Assembly: GCF_000519325.1 (NCBI RefSeq)
Contig: NZ_KI912613.1
Span: forward strand, 1,881,990-1,945,989
DNA: 64,000 nucleotides
Direction: 5' to 3'
From: Patulibacter minatonensis DSM 18081
GTDB taxonomy: Bacteria > Actinomycetota > Thermoleophilia > Solirubrobacterales > Solirubrobacteraceae
A program made the translations under genes and the position numbers. Shown in pieces: positions 1 through 7,803 of this stretch. Below the pieces are notes generated by a model. The model had not been told where the DNA came from, ran no database searches, and saw only the letters and a list, made by a program, of their open reading frames with translations. Numbering within the stretch: the stretch's first letter is position 1; each line of letters starts with the position of its first letter.

Positions 1-471
1 CGGGAGGCCGTCGGCGCGCTGCGCGGCGACGCGGTCCCGCTCCGCGACGGGCTCGACGAGCTCGTCGCCGACCGCCTGCGGACGGGGACGCCGGCGACGC
101 TGGAGGTCGAGGGCGACGTCGCCGCGCTGGCCCCCGACGCCGCCTGGGCGCTCCTGCGGATCGCCCGCGAGGCCGCGACGAACGCCACGAAGCACGCGGC
201 CGGGCACGCGCTCGTGGTGCGGCTGGTCGTCGACGCGGGGGACGCGACGCTGGAGGTCACGGACCATCCGGCGCCGACCGCGACGGGGACGACCGGGGCG
301 TCGCCGGGCGCGACGCCTCCGGGTGCGGGCGCGCTGTCGGCGACCGGCGGGGGCTACGGTCTGCGCGGGATGACGGAGCGCGCGGAGGCGATCGGCGGGA
401 CGGTGCAGGCGGGGCCGCACGGCGACGGCTGGCGCGTGCTGGCCAGGGTGCCGGCGGGGGCATCGGCGTGA
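1..471 (+). CDS. Sensor histidine kinase, C-terminal part (5' end outside window)
   Basis: The frame is open from the first base, so only about 156 residues of the kinase are visible; sensor and dimerisation regions lie upstream of the window. What remains is the HATPase_c ATP-binding domain: an N-box-like REAATNATKHA near visible residues 56-66 and a G-box GGGYGLRGMTERAE near the end, followed by GGTV. This form is typical of NarX/DesK-type kinases with a HisKA_3 phosphoacceptor, although that domain is not seen here. The stop codon overlaps the GTG of the next gene (GTGA), so kinase and response regulator are translationally coupled and very probably form one phosphorelay. The stimulus cannot be inferred. 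Confidence 0.9.
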   Translation, partial: REAVGALRGDAVPLRDGLDELVADRLRTGTPATLEVEGDVAALAPDAAWALLRIAREAATNATKHAAGHALVVRLVVDAGDATLEVTDHPAPTATGTTGASPGATPPGAGALSATGGGYGLRGMTERAEAIGGTVQAGPHGDGWRVLARVPAGASA

Positions 472-1139
472 GCCCCGCGGACGTCCGGGTCGTCGTCGCC
501 GACGACCAGGCCGTCGTCCGCGAGGGCCTGGCGACGATCCTCGACCTGCTCGACGGGATCACCGTCGTCGGGGTCGCCGCCGACGGCGCCGCGGCCGTCG
601 AGCTCGCGGCCACCGCGACCCCCGACGTCGTCCTCATGGACCTCCGCATGCCCGTGCTCGACGGCGTCGAGGGGACCCGGGCGATCCGCGCGGCGCATCC
701 CGGCGTCGAGGTCGTCGTGCTCACGACCTACGCGGACGACGACTCGATCTTCGGCGCACTGCGCGCCGGCGCCCGGGGCTACCTGACGAAGGACGCCGGC
801 AGCGCCGAGATCGCCCGCGCCGTCCACGCGGCGGCGGCCGGGCAGGCGTTGCTCGACCCCGCGGTGCAGGCGCGGGTGCTCGGCGCGGCGGGCGGGGCGG
901 ACCCCGCACCGGGCGCGGGCACGCCGCCACTCCCCGACGACCTGACCGCCCGCGAGGGGGAGGTGCTGCGCCTGATCGCGCGCGGGCTCACCAACCGGGA
1001 GATCGCGGCGGAGCTCGTCGTCAGCGAGGCGACGGTGAAGACGCACGTCAACCACGTCTTCGCGAAAACGGGGGCCCGTGACCGTGCCCAGGCCGTGCAC
1101 TACGCCTACGAGCGCGGTCTGGCGGGCGGCCCGACCTAA
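468..1139 (+). CDS. NarL/FixJ-family response regulator
   Basis: A 223-residue two-domain regulator. The receiver domain opens with VRVVVADDQAVVREG and holds the phosphoacceptor aspartate in DVVLMDLRMPVLDG; the conserved T and K positions are seen in VVVLTTYADD and GYLTKDA. The C-terminal LuxR-type helix-turn-helix is LTAREGEVLRLIARGLTNRE followed by IAAELVVSEATVKTHV. Between them is an Ala/Gly/Pro-rich linker of about 25 residues. It starts with GTG overlapping the kinase stop. As the partner of the upstream kinase it should bind DNA once phosphorylated; the regulon is unknown. A second kinase/regulator pair of the same type lies at 21.5-23.4 kb. Confidence 0.93.
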   Translation: MSPADVRVVVADDQAVVREGLATILDLLDGITVVGVAADGAAAVELAATATPDVVLMDLRMPVLDGVEGTRAIRAAHPGVEVVVLTTYADDDSIFGALRAGARGYLTKDAGSAEIARAVHAAAAGQALLDPAVQARVLGAAGGADPAPGAGTPPLPDDLTAREGEVLRLIARGLTNREIAAELVVSEATVKTHVNHVFAKTGARDRAQAVHYAYERGLAGGPT

Positions 1140-1169
1140 CGGATCGTCCGGCCGCGTACCATGAGAGGG

Positions 1170-1757
1170 GTGACGATCGCCTACAGCGGGCCGCTCCGCG
1201 ACGAGCGCCTCGCCATCGAGCTGCACAACACGGTCTACGCGGCGGGAGGCGCGGGTGTCGACGCGCTCGACGACCCGGCGCAGACCGGCGCATGGCTCGC
1301 CGCGATCGCTGCCCGCGAGGAGCTCGCCGAGCTGCCCGACGGGCCGGAGCCGTCGGTCGGGGAGCTCCGCGGGCTCCGCACCGCCGTCCGCTCGCTCGTC
1401 GCGTCGGTGGCGGACGGCGCGGCCATCGACGCGGAGGCCGCGGCGGTCGTCAACGCCACCTGCGCCGCCGCGCCCGGCGTGCTCCGGCTCGAGCTCGGTC
1501 CCGACCGCCGGCCGGTGCGCGGCACGGCGTTCGGCGGGGCGACGCGCTCCGACGTCCTCCTCGCCGCGATCGCCGCGGACGCCGTGGACCTCCTCACCGG
1601 GCCGCTCCGGGACGAGGTGCGGGTCTGCGGCGCGCCGGGCTGCGTCCTCGCGTTCGTGAAGACCCACCCGCGTCGGTCGTGGTGCTCCAACGGCTGCGGC
1701 AACCGCGCCCGGCAGGCCCGCCACTACCACCGGGTCCGGGGCGAGCAGGAGACCTGA
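1170..1757 (+). CDS. CGNR zinc-finger protein with ABATE domain, probable regulator
   Basis: Members of this family have an N-terminal ABATE domain and a C-terminal CGNR zinc finger thought to bind DNA. Here the N-terminus carries the ABATE-like ELHNTVYA segment and the C-terminus has the full finger: C-x4-C in VCGAPGCVLAF, then RRSWCSNGCGNRARQARHY with the remaining two cysteines and the name-giving CGNR. Two starts are possible. ATG at 1161 adds three residues, but a -10-like TACCAT (1157-1162) lies over that ATG and exactly 7 nt before GTG 1170, the spacing seen before many starts in this window, so GTG 1170 with a leaderless mRNA is preferred. It converges on the next gene with an 8-bp gap. 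Target unknown. Confidence 0.85.
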   Translation: MTIAYSGPLRDERLAIELHNTVYAAGGAGVDALDDPAQTGAWLAAIAAREELAELPDGPEPSVGELRGLRTAVRSLVASVADGAAIDAEAAAVVNATCAAAPGVLRLELGPDRRPVRGTAFGGATRSDVLLAAIAADAVDLLTGPLRDEVRVCGAPGCVLAFVKTHPRRSWCSNGCGNRARQARHYHRVRGEQET

Positions 1758-1765
1758 CGGCCCGT

Positions 1766-2665
1766 CTACGGGTTGAAGCGGGAGAGCTCTCGCGGGCCCC
1801 ACCGCAGCGGGCTTGCGCCCGGTGCGTGCGTCACGCGCGTGAGGGCGACGTCGACCACGCGGCGTGCGCCGGGGATCGTCGCCGCGCGCTCGGGCGACCA
1901 GTCGATCGTGGCCGTGCCCTGCAGCTGCAGGAGGTCGCCGGTGGCCCAGTCGACGACGAGCAGCCCGACGCGCGGGTCGACGGTCAGGTTGCCGAGCGTC
2001 ATGAACATCGAGTTGCCCTGGTAGTCCGGGAAGGACAGCGAGGTAGGGCCGGTCACGGTGACGAACCCGGGGTTCCCGCCGCGGTGGGAAACGTCGACGC
2101 CGGCGTCGACGTTCGTGCTGGCGAGGAAGAGCGCGTCGGTGCCCTCGAGCAGCCGGCGGTCCTCGTCGGTCAGGACGTCGGTGTCCCGGCGCGGGCCCGG
2201 GGGTGTCGCGAGGTCCGCGTGATCGGGCTCGCGGGTCGAGATGTACTTCGGGCAGTTCGAGAAGACCTGTCCCGTGGTGACGAGGACGCGGTCGCTCTCG
2301 CGGCGGGCGGCGCCGTTGATCCGGACGCGGCGGCGGGTCGCGGGCTCGATCGCGATCAGGCCGACCTCGGCCGACGGGCGCCCGAGCGCCGCGGTGACCG
2401 GGTCGCCGGCAGGCGGCAGGCGGTCGAGGACGAGCGTCCGGTCGCCCGCGACCCGCACCACCCCGGGCGGGCCGCTCAGGAGCGACGCGACGGGGTGGCC
2501 GGTGTCGTCGGTCGTCGCGATCACCACGAACGGCTGGGCCTCGAGGAACGCCGCCGCGACGTCGGGGACGTCCTCGCGGATGCTCCGCGCGACGCGGGCG
2601 GCGACCTCGTCCTCGCCCGCCCGTCGCTGCACCTCGAGCTCGCCGGGGTGGAACGCGAAGGTCAT
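1766..2665 (-). CDS. Pyridoxamine 5'-phosphate oxidase-like FMN-binding protein
   Basis: A 299-residue protein of the PNPOx-like split-barrel class. Recognisable are the FVVIATTDDTGHPVASLLSG strand pair, the GLIAIEPATRRRVRING segment, and FSNCPKYIS, a signature of the long actinobacterial members that carry two barrel units; a second barrel follows (LFLASTNVDAGVDVSHRGG, LTVDPRVGLLVVDW). Such proteins bind FMN or F420 and reduce varied substrates; the true PdxH function is unlikely given the length. The start lies 4 nt after the stop of the VOC gene, so both are read from the promoter at 3148-3176. The VOC partner and shared operator suggest a small detoxification operon (inference). Confidence 0.82.
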   Translation of the reverse strand: MTFAFHPGELEVQRRAGEDEVAARVARSIREDVPDVAAAFLEAQPFVVIATTDDTGHPVASLLSGPPGVVRVAGDRTLVLDRLPPAGDPVTAALGRPSAEVGLIAIEPATRRRVRINGAARRESDRVLVTTGQVFSNCPKYISTREPDHADLATPPGPRRDTDVLTDEDRRLLEGTDALFLASTNVDAGVDVSHRGGNPGFVTVTGPTSLSFPDYQGNSMFMTLGNLTVDPRVGLLVVDWATGDLLQLQGTATIDWSPERAATIPGARRVVDVALTRVTHAPGASPLRWGPRELSRFNP

Positions 2666-2669
2666 GGGC

Positions 2670-3140
2670 TCAGAAGAAGCCGCAGGTGGGGACGGCGGCG
2701 TCGGGGGCCTGCGCCTCGGCGTCGGCGCCGCGCGGGGCGTAGATCTCGAGCCGGGTGCCGTCGGGGTCCTCGAAGAAGATGCCGCCGGAGGACACGCCCT
2801 CGCCGTGGGGGACGATCCCGTCGTGGTGGAGCTTCGCGCCGGCCGCGCGGACCCGCGCCTCGGCCGCGCGGACCCGCGCCTCGGCCTCGCGCACCTGCTC
2901 GATGTCCTGCACCTCGAACGACAGGTGGTGCAGCCCCGGGCCGTCGGCGGCGAACGTGCCGGTGCTCTGCTGCCACAGCGTCAGCGCCAGGCGGCCGTCG
3001 TCCGCGAGGAACGCGAAGCGCCGCTCCGGGTCGGACGACTCCTGCGCGACCTCGAAGCCGAAGACGTCGACGTAGAAGTCGCGGGAGCGGTCGAGGTCGG
3101 TGACGTTCAGGCCGACGTGGCCGGTGGGGAAGCTGCTCAT
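2670..3140 (-). CDS. VOC-family (glyoxalase/dioxygenase-fold) protein
   Basis: A 156-residue vicinal-oxygen-chelate protein. The N-terminal beta-alpha-beta unit is GHVGLNVTDLDRSRDFYVDV, and the second half holds GLHHLSFEVQDIEQV and GGIFFEDPDGTRLEIYAPRG. Candidate metal ligands are the His of GHVGLNV, the His of GLHHLSF and the Glu of RLEIYAP. The chemistry (glyoxalase, dioxygenase or resistance-type binding) cannot be told. The helix between the half-domains contains an exact in-frame 21-bp tandem duplication, giving AEARVRA twice. First gene of a two-gene operon with the flavin-binding protein downstream. ATG 3140 lies 7 nt after a TACCGT -10 box, so the mRNA is probably leaderless. Confidence 0.88.
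   Translation of the reverse strand: MSSFPTGHVGLNVTDLDRSRDFYVDVFGFEVAQESSDPERRFAFLADDGRLALTLWQQSTGTFAADGPGLHHLSFEVQDIEQVREAEARVRAAEARVRAAGAKLHHDGIVPHGEGVSSGGIFFEDPDGTRLEIYAPRGADAEAQAPDAAVPTCGFF
2841..2882 (-). repeat. Exact 21-bp tandem duplication inside the VOC gene
   Basis: Two identical 21-bp units (2841-2861 and 2862-2882) sit back to back and in frame, adding one copy of the heptad AEARVRA to a helix. A third, degenerate unit follows at 2883. This is a slippage-type expansion that keeps the reading frame. Confidence 0.9.
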
Positions 3141-3147
3141 GGGCAGG

Positions 3148-3196
3148 ACGGTAGTCCCGCTGACCTAACGTGTCAAGCGTCTTTTATCCGTTAGGT
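3148..3196 (-). promoter_or_regulatory. Promoter with palindromic operator for the VOC/flavin-protein operon
   Basis: On the minus strand a perfect -35 TTGACA (3176-3171) is followed after 17 nt by TACCGT (3153-3148), and the ATG begins 7 nt later. The 8-bp arms ACCTAACG (3163-3170) and CGTTAGGT (3189-3196) form a perfect inverted repeat with an 18-bp spacer that brackets the -35 box. This arrangement fits repression by a dimeric regulator; no regulator gene is adjacent. The promoter and repeat are read directly; the repressor is inferred. Confidence 0.75.
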
Positions 3197-3239
3197 GGAG
3201 CTCCGCGTTCCGGGCTCCAGCAGGCGGCGGCAGAACGAC

Positions 3240-3265
3240 GACGGCCCGGGGGAGCCCGGGCCGTC
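3240..3265 (-). terminator. Hairpin terminator after the 188-residue hypothetical gene
   Basis: A perfect 11-bp stem (3240-3250 with 3255-3265, loop GGAG) about 44 nt beyond the minus-strand gene that ends at 3309. There is no U-tract, as is common for actinobacterial terminator hairpins. Confidence 0.7.
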
Positions 3266-3308
3266 GATCACACCTGCGTGGGGAGCGGCGTGCGCGCCGC
3301 CCCGGGGG

Positions 3309-3875
3309 TTACTCGTCGTCGTCCGCGTCGGACGCCGACTCGAGCCAGCGCTCGAGCGCGTGGCCGCCGGCGGACGTGAGCTGCCCGTCCTGATCGACCC
3401 AGTCGCGGACGTGGAGCGCGAGCCCGAGGGCGTGCGCGTTGCGCGGCTGGGGGCCCATGCCCGTCTGGGTGGCGAGGGCGACCTCGCCCGGCTCGACCGT
3501 CCAGCGGCCGGAGTCCAGTGCGGCGAGCGCCTGGCCCTGCTCGGCGGTCGGCACGTCGAGCGGGGACGGGACGCCGTCGGCGATCGGGGCGTCCGTGACG
3601 TCGTCGGGCTGCAGGTCCGCGGCCATCGGGCCCGGCGCCGGGTCGTCGGCGCCGGTCGTCTCACCCGGCATGCCGCCGGCGAACGTGCGGCGGAGCCACT
3701 CCCCGGCCTCGTCGGCCATCCCGCGGGCGCGGTCCGGGTCGAGCCCGTTCTGCCGAGCGAGGCGCTCGAGCTCGCCGAAGTCCGTCTGCGACAACCGCTC
3801 GGCGGACTTCGTGACCTCGGCCGCGATCGAGCGCAGCGTCTCCTCGAAGGACTTCGGACGGTCGTCGTCGCTCAT
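3309..3875 (-). CDS. Hypothetical acidic protein
   Basis: A 188-residue soluble protein I do not recognise. The N-terminal 70 residues are predicted helical (FEETLRSIAAEVTKSAERLS, then DFGELERLARQNGLDPDRAR) and the middle is a Pro/Asp-rich linker. The C-terminal 60 residues (GQALAALDSGRWTVEPGEVA through HALERWLESASDADDDE) look like a small folded domain ending in an acidic tail. No signal peptide or membrane segment. It starts with ATG, stands alone, and ends at a strong hairpin. Codon use matches the neighbours, so it is likely a native gene. Confidence 0.7.
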   Translation of the reverse strand: MSDDDRPKSFEETLRSIAAEVTKSAERLSQTDFGELERLARQNGLDPDRARGMADEAGEWLRRTFAGGMPGETTGADDPAPGPMAADLQPDDVTDAPIADGVPSPLDVPTAEQGQALAALDSGRWTVEPGEVALATQTGMGPQPRNAHALGLALHVRDWVDQDGQLTSAGGHALERWLESASDADDDE

Positions 3876-4029
3876 GGGTGGATGATGGCACCCCGACGTG
3901 TGGGCGGGATCAACTCGGCCCGTTTGCAGGCCGTTCTGCGGAGGACGTGCGGCCGCCCCGTCGACCGGCCGGTCCGCGGCCCAGGACGCCGTCCACCCGG
4001 AGCGGTCCGAACGACGTCGATCCGGAGGC

Positions 4030-4773
4030 TCAGGCCGGCTTGCGGCCCACGATGACGTCGTAGTCCACCGAGCCGCCGTCCATCAGCAGGCGGTGGCGGA
4101 AGGTCTCGGTGTGGACGACCTCGGTCGGGGCGTCCTCGCCGGACACGGCGTTCAGCGCGATCTGCGCGCCGCCCCACTCGGCCACGAGCGCGGTGGTGGC
4201 GGTCAGCGCGATGAACGAGCCCGGGGGCAGGAGGCCCCAGACGCCGATCAGGCGCTCGATCGGGATGTGCCCCGGGCCGAGCGCGGCGGCGCAGGTCAGC
4301 GCGTTCAGCTCGTGGCGGCGGATCGCGGCGCCGATCTGGTCGAACGCATCGGGCGTGCCGTCATCGATGACGTACTCGGCGTACAGACCGGGGCGGTCGC
4401 GCTCGGCGGCGGTGCGGGCCTCCACCAGCGCGTCGCTGGCGACCGGGACGCGGAAGCCTGCGTCGCGCAGCCCCTCGCCGATCACGCCGTTGCCGGCGCC
4501 GACGTCGAGGACGCGGACGTCGCCCGTCTCGATCCCGGCCTTCCCGACGGCGTCGGCCAGGCGCGAGACGATGGTCGCAGGCGACGCGCACTCGAGCTGG
4601 CGCTGCACGACCTCCTCGTAGAGGCCGGGCACGTTGTAGACGAGGTCGTAGTCGTGCAGACGGATCCGCTGCTCGGTCCCGTCGGGCCGGCGCACGAGGA
4701 AGGTCTCCTCGTCCTGGTCGGCGCCCGCCGTCCGGTCGAGCTCGACGGTGTAGTCCAGCGCGGTCCTGGTCAT
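4030..4773 (-). CDS. Class I SAM-dependent methyltransferase
   Basis: A 247-residue Rossmann-fold methyltransferase. Motif I, which holds the SAM-binding glycines, is VRVLDVGAGNGVIGEGL near residue 95. The acidic residue after strand 2 is in the VASDALVEA segment, and a motif-IV-like stretch is NALTCAAALGPGHIP. About 80 residues precede motif I (YDLVYNVPGLYEEVVQRQL), suggesting a substrate-recognition cap. The substrate cannot be told. GAGAGG lies 8 nt before the ATG as a possible ribosome binding site. The gene is divergent from the glycosidase gene, with only short shared upstream DNA. Confidence 0.85.
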   Translation of the reverse strand: MTRTALDYTVELDRTAGADQDEETFLVRRPDGTEQRIRLHDYDLVYNVPGLYEEVVQRQLECASPATIVSRLADAVGKAGIETGDVRVLDVGAGNGVIGEGLRDAGFRVPVASDALVEARTAAERDRPGLYAEYVIDDGTPDAFDQIGAAIRRHELNALTCAAALGPGHIPIERLIGVWGLLPPGSFIALTATTALVAEWGGAQIALNAVSGEDAPTEVVHTETFRHRLLMDGGSVDYDVIVGRKPA

Positions 4774-4907
4774 GCGTCAAACCTCTCATCCTCGGCGATC
4801 CCGTGCGCCGCGGTCACAGCATCGGCGGGGTGACCGCACGCCGCGACCGCCCGATCCCACCGCCGATCCCGCGCGCCGGGACGGCCGGGGCACTAGCCTC
4901 CCAGGGC

Positions 4908-6137
4908 GTGTCGTCCGCACCCCCAGACGATCCGTTCGTGCGCCGCCGCATCCGCAGGCCACCCGGCGAGGAGCTCGCCGCACGGCGACGGCGCGCCGTG
5001 CTCTTCGGCGTCGTCGGCTTCGTGCTGTTCGTGATCGTCCTCCGCGCCGTGGCGTGCGGGGGCGACGACGAGAAGGCGGCGAAGAAGGCGCCGGAGACCG
5101 CGACGCAGCGCCTCACCCGATCACTGAGCTCCACGCAGCTCGTCGGCCAGACGATCGTCTCCCCGTTCCGGAACGCGGGTCCGGGCGAGATCCCGCCCGC
5201 CATCCGCTCCGCCATCCGGGCGGGTCGGATCGGTGGCGTGATCCTGTTCTCCGAGAACGCGTCCACGGTCGCCGACGTCCGGCGGTTGACGGACCGGCTG
5301 CAGCGGATCACCCGGCCGGGCGCGCTGAACGGCGTCCCGCTGCTCGTGATGACCGACCAGGAGGGCGGGCAGGTCCGGCGGATCACCGACGCGCCGCCCC
5401 GGACCTCCGCGCGGGCGCAGGGCGCCGCCGGCGTCGGCGTGATCCAGCAGCAGGCCCGCGCGAGCGCGACCGCCCTCTGCCGCGCGGGCGTCAACGTCAC
5501 CCTCGGCCCGGTCGTCGACAGCGGCACCGGCGTGCTCGCCACGCAGGAGCGGCTGTTCGCCGCGGACGCCCCGACCGTCGCCCGGTCGTCCCGCGCGTTC
5601 ATCAACGGTGCGCACGAGTCGGGCATCGCCGTCACGGCCAAGCACTTCCCGGGGCTCGGCCGGGCGCAGGCGGACACCGACGAGACGCGGGTCCGGGTCG
5701 ACGCGTCGCTCGACGTCCTGCGGTCCCAGGACGAGGTGCCGTTCCGGACGGCGATCGGGGCCGGCACGGATCTCGTGATGCTCTCCAGCGCGATCTACCC
5801 GGCGCTGTCGCCCGCGCCGGCGGTGCTCTCGCCGCCGGTGGTGCAGAACGAGCTGCGCGGTCGGCTGGGGTTCAAGGGCGTGACGATCAGCGACGACCTC
5901 GAGGCCGGGGCGTTCGCGGGCGCGTCGTCGCCCGCCCAGGTCGCGCGGGCCGCGTCGCAGGCCGGCGTCGACCTGCTGCTCTACGGCACGACGACCGACG
6001 CGGCGCTCGCGGCGTCGCGCGCTCTCACCGCCGACCTGCGCGACGGTCGGCTGCAGCTGAACGCGCTGCGGACGTCGGTCGTCCGGTCGCTGGACCTGCG
6101 CGCGCGCCTCGCCCGCAGCTGCCGGCCGGCGGGCTGA
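4908..6137 (+). CDS. Glycoside hydrolase family 3, NagZ-like beta-N-acetylhexosaminidase, membrane-anchored
   Basis: Family-3 glycosidases of the NagZ type remove N-acetylglucosamine from peptidoglycan fragments. Motifs are in the usual order: GGVILFSEN, VPLLVMTDQEGGQVRRI, VTAKHFPGLG followed by TDET (the loop carrying the general acid region), and VTISDDLEAGA, whose first Asp is the expected nucleophile. The N-terminus has a basic stretch and one membrane segment (VLFGVVGFVLFVIVLRAV), so the enzyme is anchored outside the membrane. GTG 4908 is chosen because a -10-like TAGCCT (4894-4899) lies 8 nt upstream; an in-frame GTG at 4803 would add 35 residues of low-quality sequence. The next gene follows after 7 nt. 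Confidence 0.88.
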   Translation: MSSAPPDDPFVRRRIRRPPGEELAARRRRAVLFGVVGFVLFVIVLRAVACGGDDEKAAKKAPETATQRLTRSLSSTQLVGQTIVSPFRNAGPGEIPPAIRSAIRAGRIGGVILFSENASTVADVRRLTDRLQRITRPGALNGVPLLVMTDQEGGQVRRITDAPPRTSARAQGAAGVGVIQQQARASATALCRAGVNVTLGPVVDSGTGVLATQERLFAADAPTVARSSRAFINGAHESGIAVTAKHFPGLGRAQADTDETRVRVDASLDVLRSQDEVPFRTAIGAGTDLVMLSSAIYPALSPAPAVLSPPVVQNELRGRLGFKGVTISDDLEAGAFAGASSPAQVARAASQAGVDLLLYGTTTDAALAASRALTADLRDGRLQLNALRTSVVRSLDLRARLARSCRPAG

Positions 6138-6144
6138 GCCACCC

Positions 6145-7257
6145 GTGCCGACGGCGGACGAGCTCCTCGGCGCCGGCGTGGTCGACGACCTCGTGGGCTG
6201 CCTGGAGCGGGCGGCTCCCGGGGTGCGTGCCGACGCGGTGCGCCGCGCGGCGGGGGCCCTCGCGCCGCTCGCGTTCGGGCAGCGGGTGACGGCCGTCTCC
6301 GACGCCGTCCTGCAGGACCTCCCCGACGACGTCCCGGCGTTCGCGGCCGTGCTGCGCCGGGCGCTCGAGGACCCGTCGTTCTCCGGCTGGATGATCTGGG
6401 CGGTCGCCGACGCCGCGAGCCGCCGGGCGGTCGACGCGCACGAGGCGTCGGGCGGCGACGCCCTGACGACCGGCCTGGACCTGATGCGCGAGCTGACGCC
6501 GCGCCACTCCGCCGAGGCCGCGATCCGCCGGCTCCTCCAGGCGGACGCCGACCGCGCGCTGGCGCTCGTCACGGGCTGGACAGGCGATCCCGACGAGCAC
6601 GTCCGCCGGCTGGCGAGCGAGGGGACGCGCCCGTTCCTGCCCTGGGCCCGTCGCGTGCCGGCGCTGCTCGGGCGTCCCGGCGCCACGGTCCCGATCCTCG
6701 ACGCGCTGCACGACGATCCCTCCGCGTACGTGCGCCGGTCGGTCGCCAACCACCTCAACGACCTCAGCCGCGTCGATCCCGCGCTCGCCGTCGCGACCGC
6801 CACGCGCTGGCGGGACGCCGACCCGGACGGCACCGCGTGGGTCGTCCGCCACGCGATGCGGACCCTCGTGAAGGCCGGGGACCCGGGGGCGCTCACGCTG
6901 CACGGCTTCGCGGCGCCGGGCGACGAGCTCGTCGTCACCGGGCCGGACCCGGCGTCGGACGCGGTGCGGATGGGGGAGGACCTCGTCTTCGCGGTCCTGC
7001 TCGAGAACCGCGGAGACACCGAGCTGCGGCTGGCGATCGACTACGTGGTGCACCACCGCAAGGCGAACGGCGCGCTCGCCCCGAAGGTCTTCAAGCTGAC
7101 GACCCGGACGCTCGCGCCCGGCGCGACGGAGACGCTCACCGGCCGCCGGCCGTTCCGCCCGATCACGACCCGCACGTACCACGCGGGCGAGCACGCGCTG
7201 GAGCTCCAGGTCAACGGCCGCCGCTACGGGCGGGTCCCGTTCGACCTCGTGCTCTGA
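6145..7257 (+). CDS. AlkC-like DNA alkylation repair protein with C-terminal Ig-like domain
   Basis: A 370-residue protein of the HEAT-like-repeat DNA glycosylase family. The first 260 residues are helical repeats, with the family signature SAYVRRSVANHLNDLSRVDP and the preceding REL-like segment DLMRELTPRHSAEAAIR. The last 105 residues are beta-rich (DLVFAVLLENRGDTELRLAI, VFKLTTRTLAPGATETL), matching the immunoglobulin-like domain that distinguishes AlkC from AlkD. Known AlkC enzymes remove 3-methyladenine-type lesions without base flipping. The gene starts with GTG 7 nt after the glycosidase stop, so the two are likely co-transcribed although functionally unrelated. Identification rests on motif and domain order only. 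Confidence 0.8.
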   Translation: MPTADELLGAGVVDDLVGCLERAAPGVRADAVRRAAGALAPLAFGQRVTAVSDAVLQDLPDDVPAFAAVLRRALEDPSFSGWMIWAVADAASRRAVDAHEASGGDALTTGLDLMRELTPRHSAEAAIRRLLQADADRALALVTGWTGDPDEHVRRLASEGTRPFLPWARRVPALLGRPGATVPILDALHDDPSAYVRRSVANHLNDLSRVDPALAVATATRWRDADPDGTAWVVRHAMRTLVKAGDPGALTLHGFAAPGDELVVTGPDPASDAVRMGEDLVFAVLLENRGDTELRLAIDYVVHHRKANGALAPKVFKLTTRTLAPGATETLTGRRPFRPITTRTYHAGEHALELQVNGRRYGRVPFDLVL

Positions 7258-7276
7258 CGCGGGCGAGCTCCGCCGC

Positions 7277-7304
7277 CCGCTCCCCGGCTCGGGACGGGGA
7301 GCGG
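7277..7304 (+). terminator. Hairpin terminator after the AlkC-like gene
   Basis: Perfect 9-bp stem (7277-7285 with 7296-7304, loop of 10 nt) 19 nt after the stop. The rest of the gap to 7491 shows no further gene that I can support. Confidence 0.65.
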
Positions 7305-7491
7305 ACGACGATGTCGAGCGCGGCGCCGGCCCCCGATGCACCGCGGAAGAGGAGATCGGGGGAGACCACCGTGGTGCGGGGCCGGAGCCGCTGCGATCGA
7401 CGAAGGGCACCTACCCCGTACGTGCGCGCGCAATCATCGGCGGCGGGAATCCGTCCGCGTCGTGCGCGGTGCCGGCGCGGCGGGACGCCGG

Positions 7492-7803
7492 TCAGGTCAC
7501 GGCCCGCAGCGCCGCGGTGACGGCGGCGGCGACCACGACGCACACGAGGATCGAGCTGCCCCGCAGCGCGACGACACCGCCCGCGGCGACGCCGACGGCC
7601 TCCACCCCGACGCCGAGGTGCCCGTCCTGCCCCGCCACGCCGGTGACGACGAGGGCCGCCAGCAGGGTGGGGGCGAGCAGGGCGATCACGCCGGTGGCCC
7701 GGTCCGGGAGCGCCCGCCCGCCGAGCGCCACGGGGCCGACGCCCTTGATGGCCGCGGTGACGACGGCGCAGAGGACGATCAGGAGCCAGGGGTCGACGCT
7801 CAT
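7492..7803 (-). CDS. azlD: AzlD-family branched-chain amino acid transport subunit
   Basis: A 103-residue integral membrane protein with about four hydrophobic segments (LLIVLCAVVTAAIKG, ATGVIALLAPTLLAALVVTG, GVEAVGVAAGGVVALR, ILVCVVVAAAVTAAL). Size, topology and position directly after AzlC identify it as AzlD, the small partner in AzlCD exporters of branched-chain amino acids or analogues. Its ATG overlaps the AzlC stop (ATGA), the usual arrangement, so the two are translationally coupled. A longer in-frame extension upstream would run inside AzlC and is not used. Confidence 0.85.
   Translation of the reverse strand: MSVDPWLLIVLCAVVTAAIKGVGPVALGGRALPDRATGVIALLAPTLLAALVVTGVAGQDGHLGVGVEAVGVAAGGVVALRGSSILVCVVVAAAVTAALRAVT

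Noticed and set aside
4803..4907. Upstream GTG start for the family-3 glycosidase
   Set aside because: The added 35 residues lack family similarity and a -10-like box lies just before GTG 4908.
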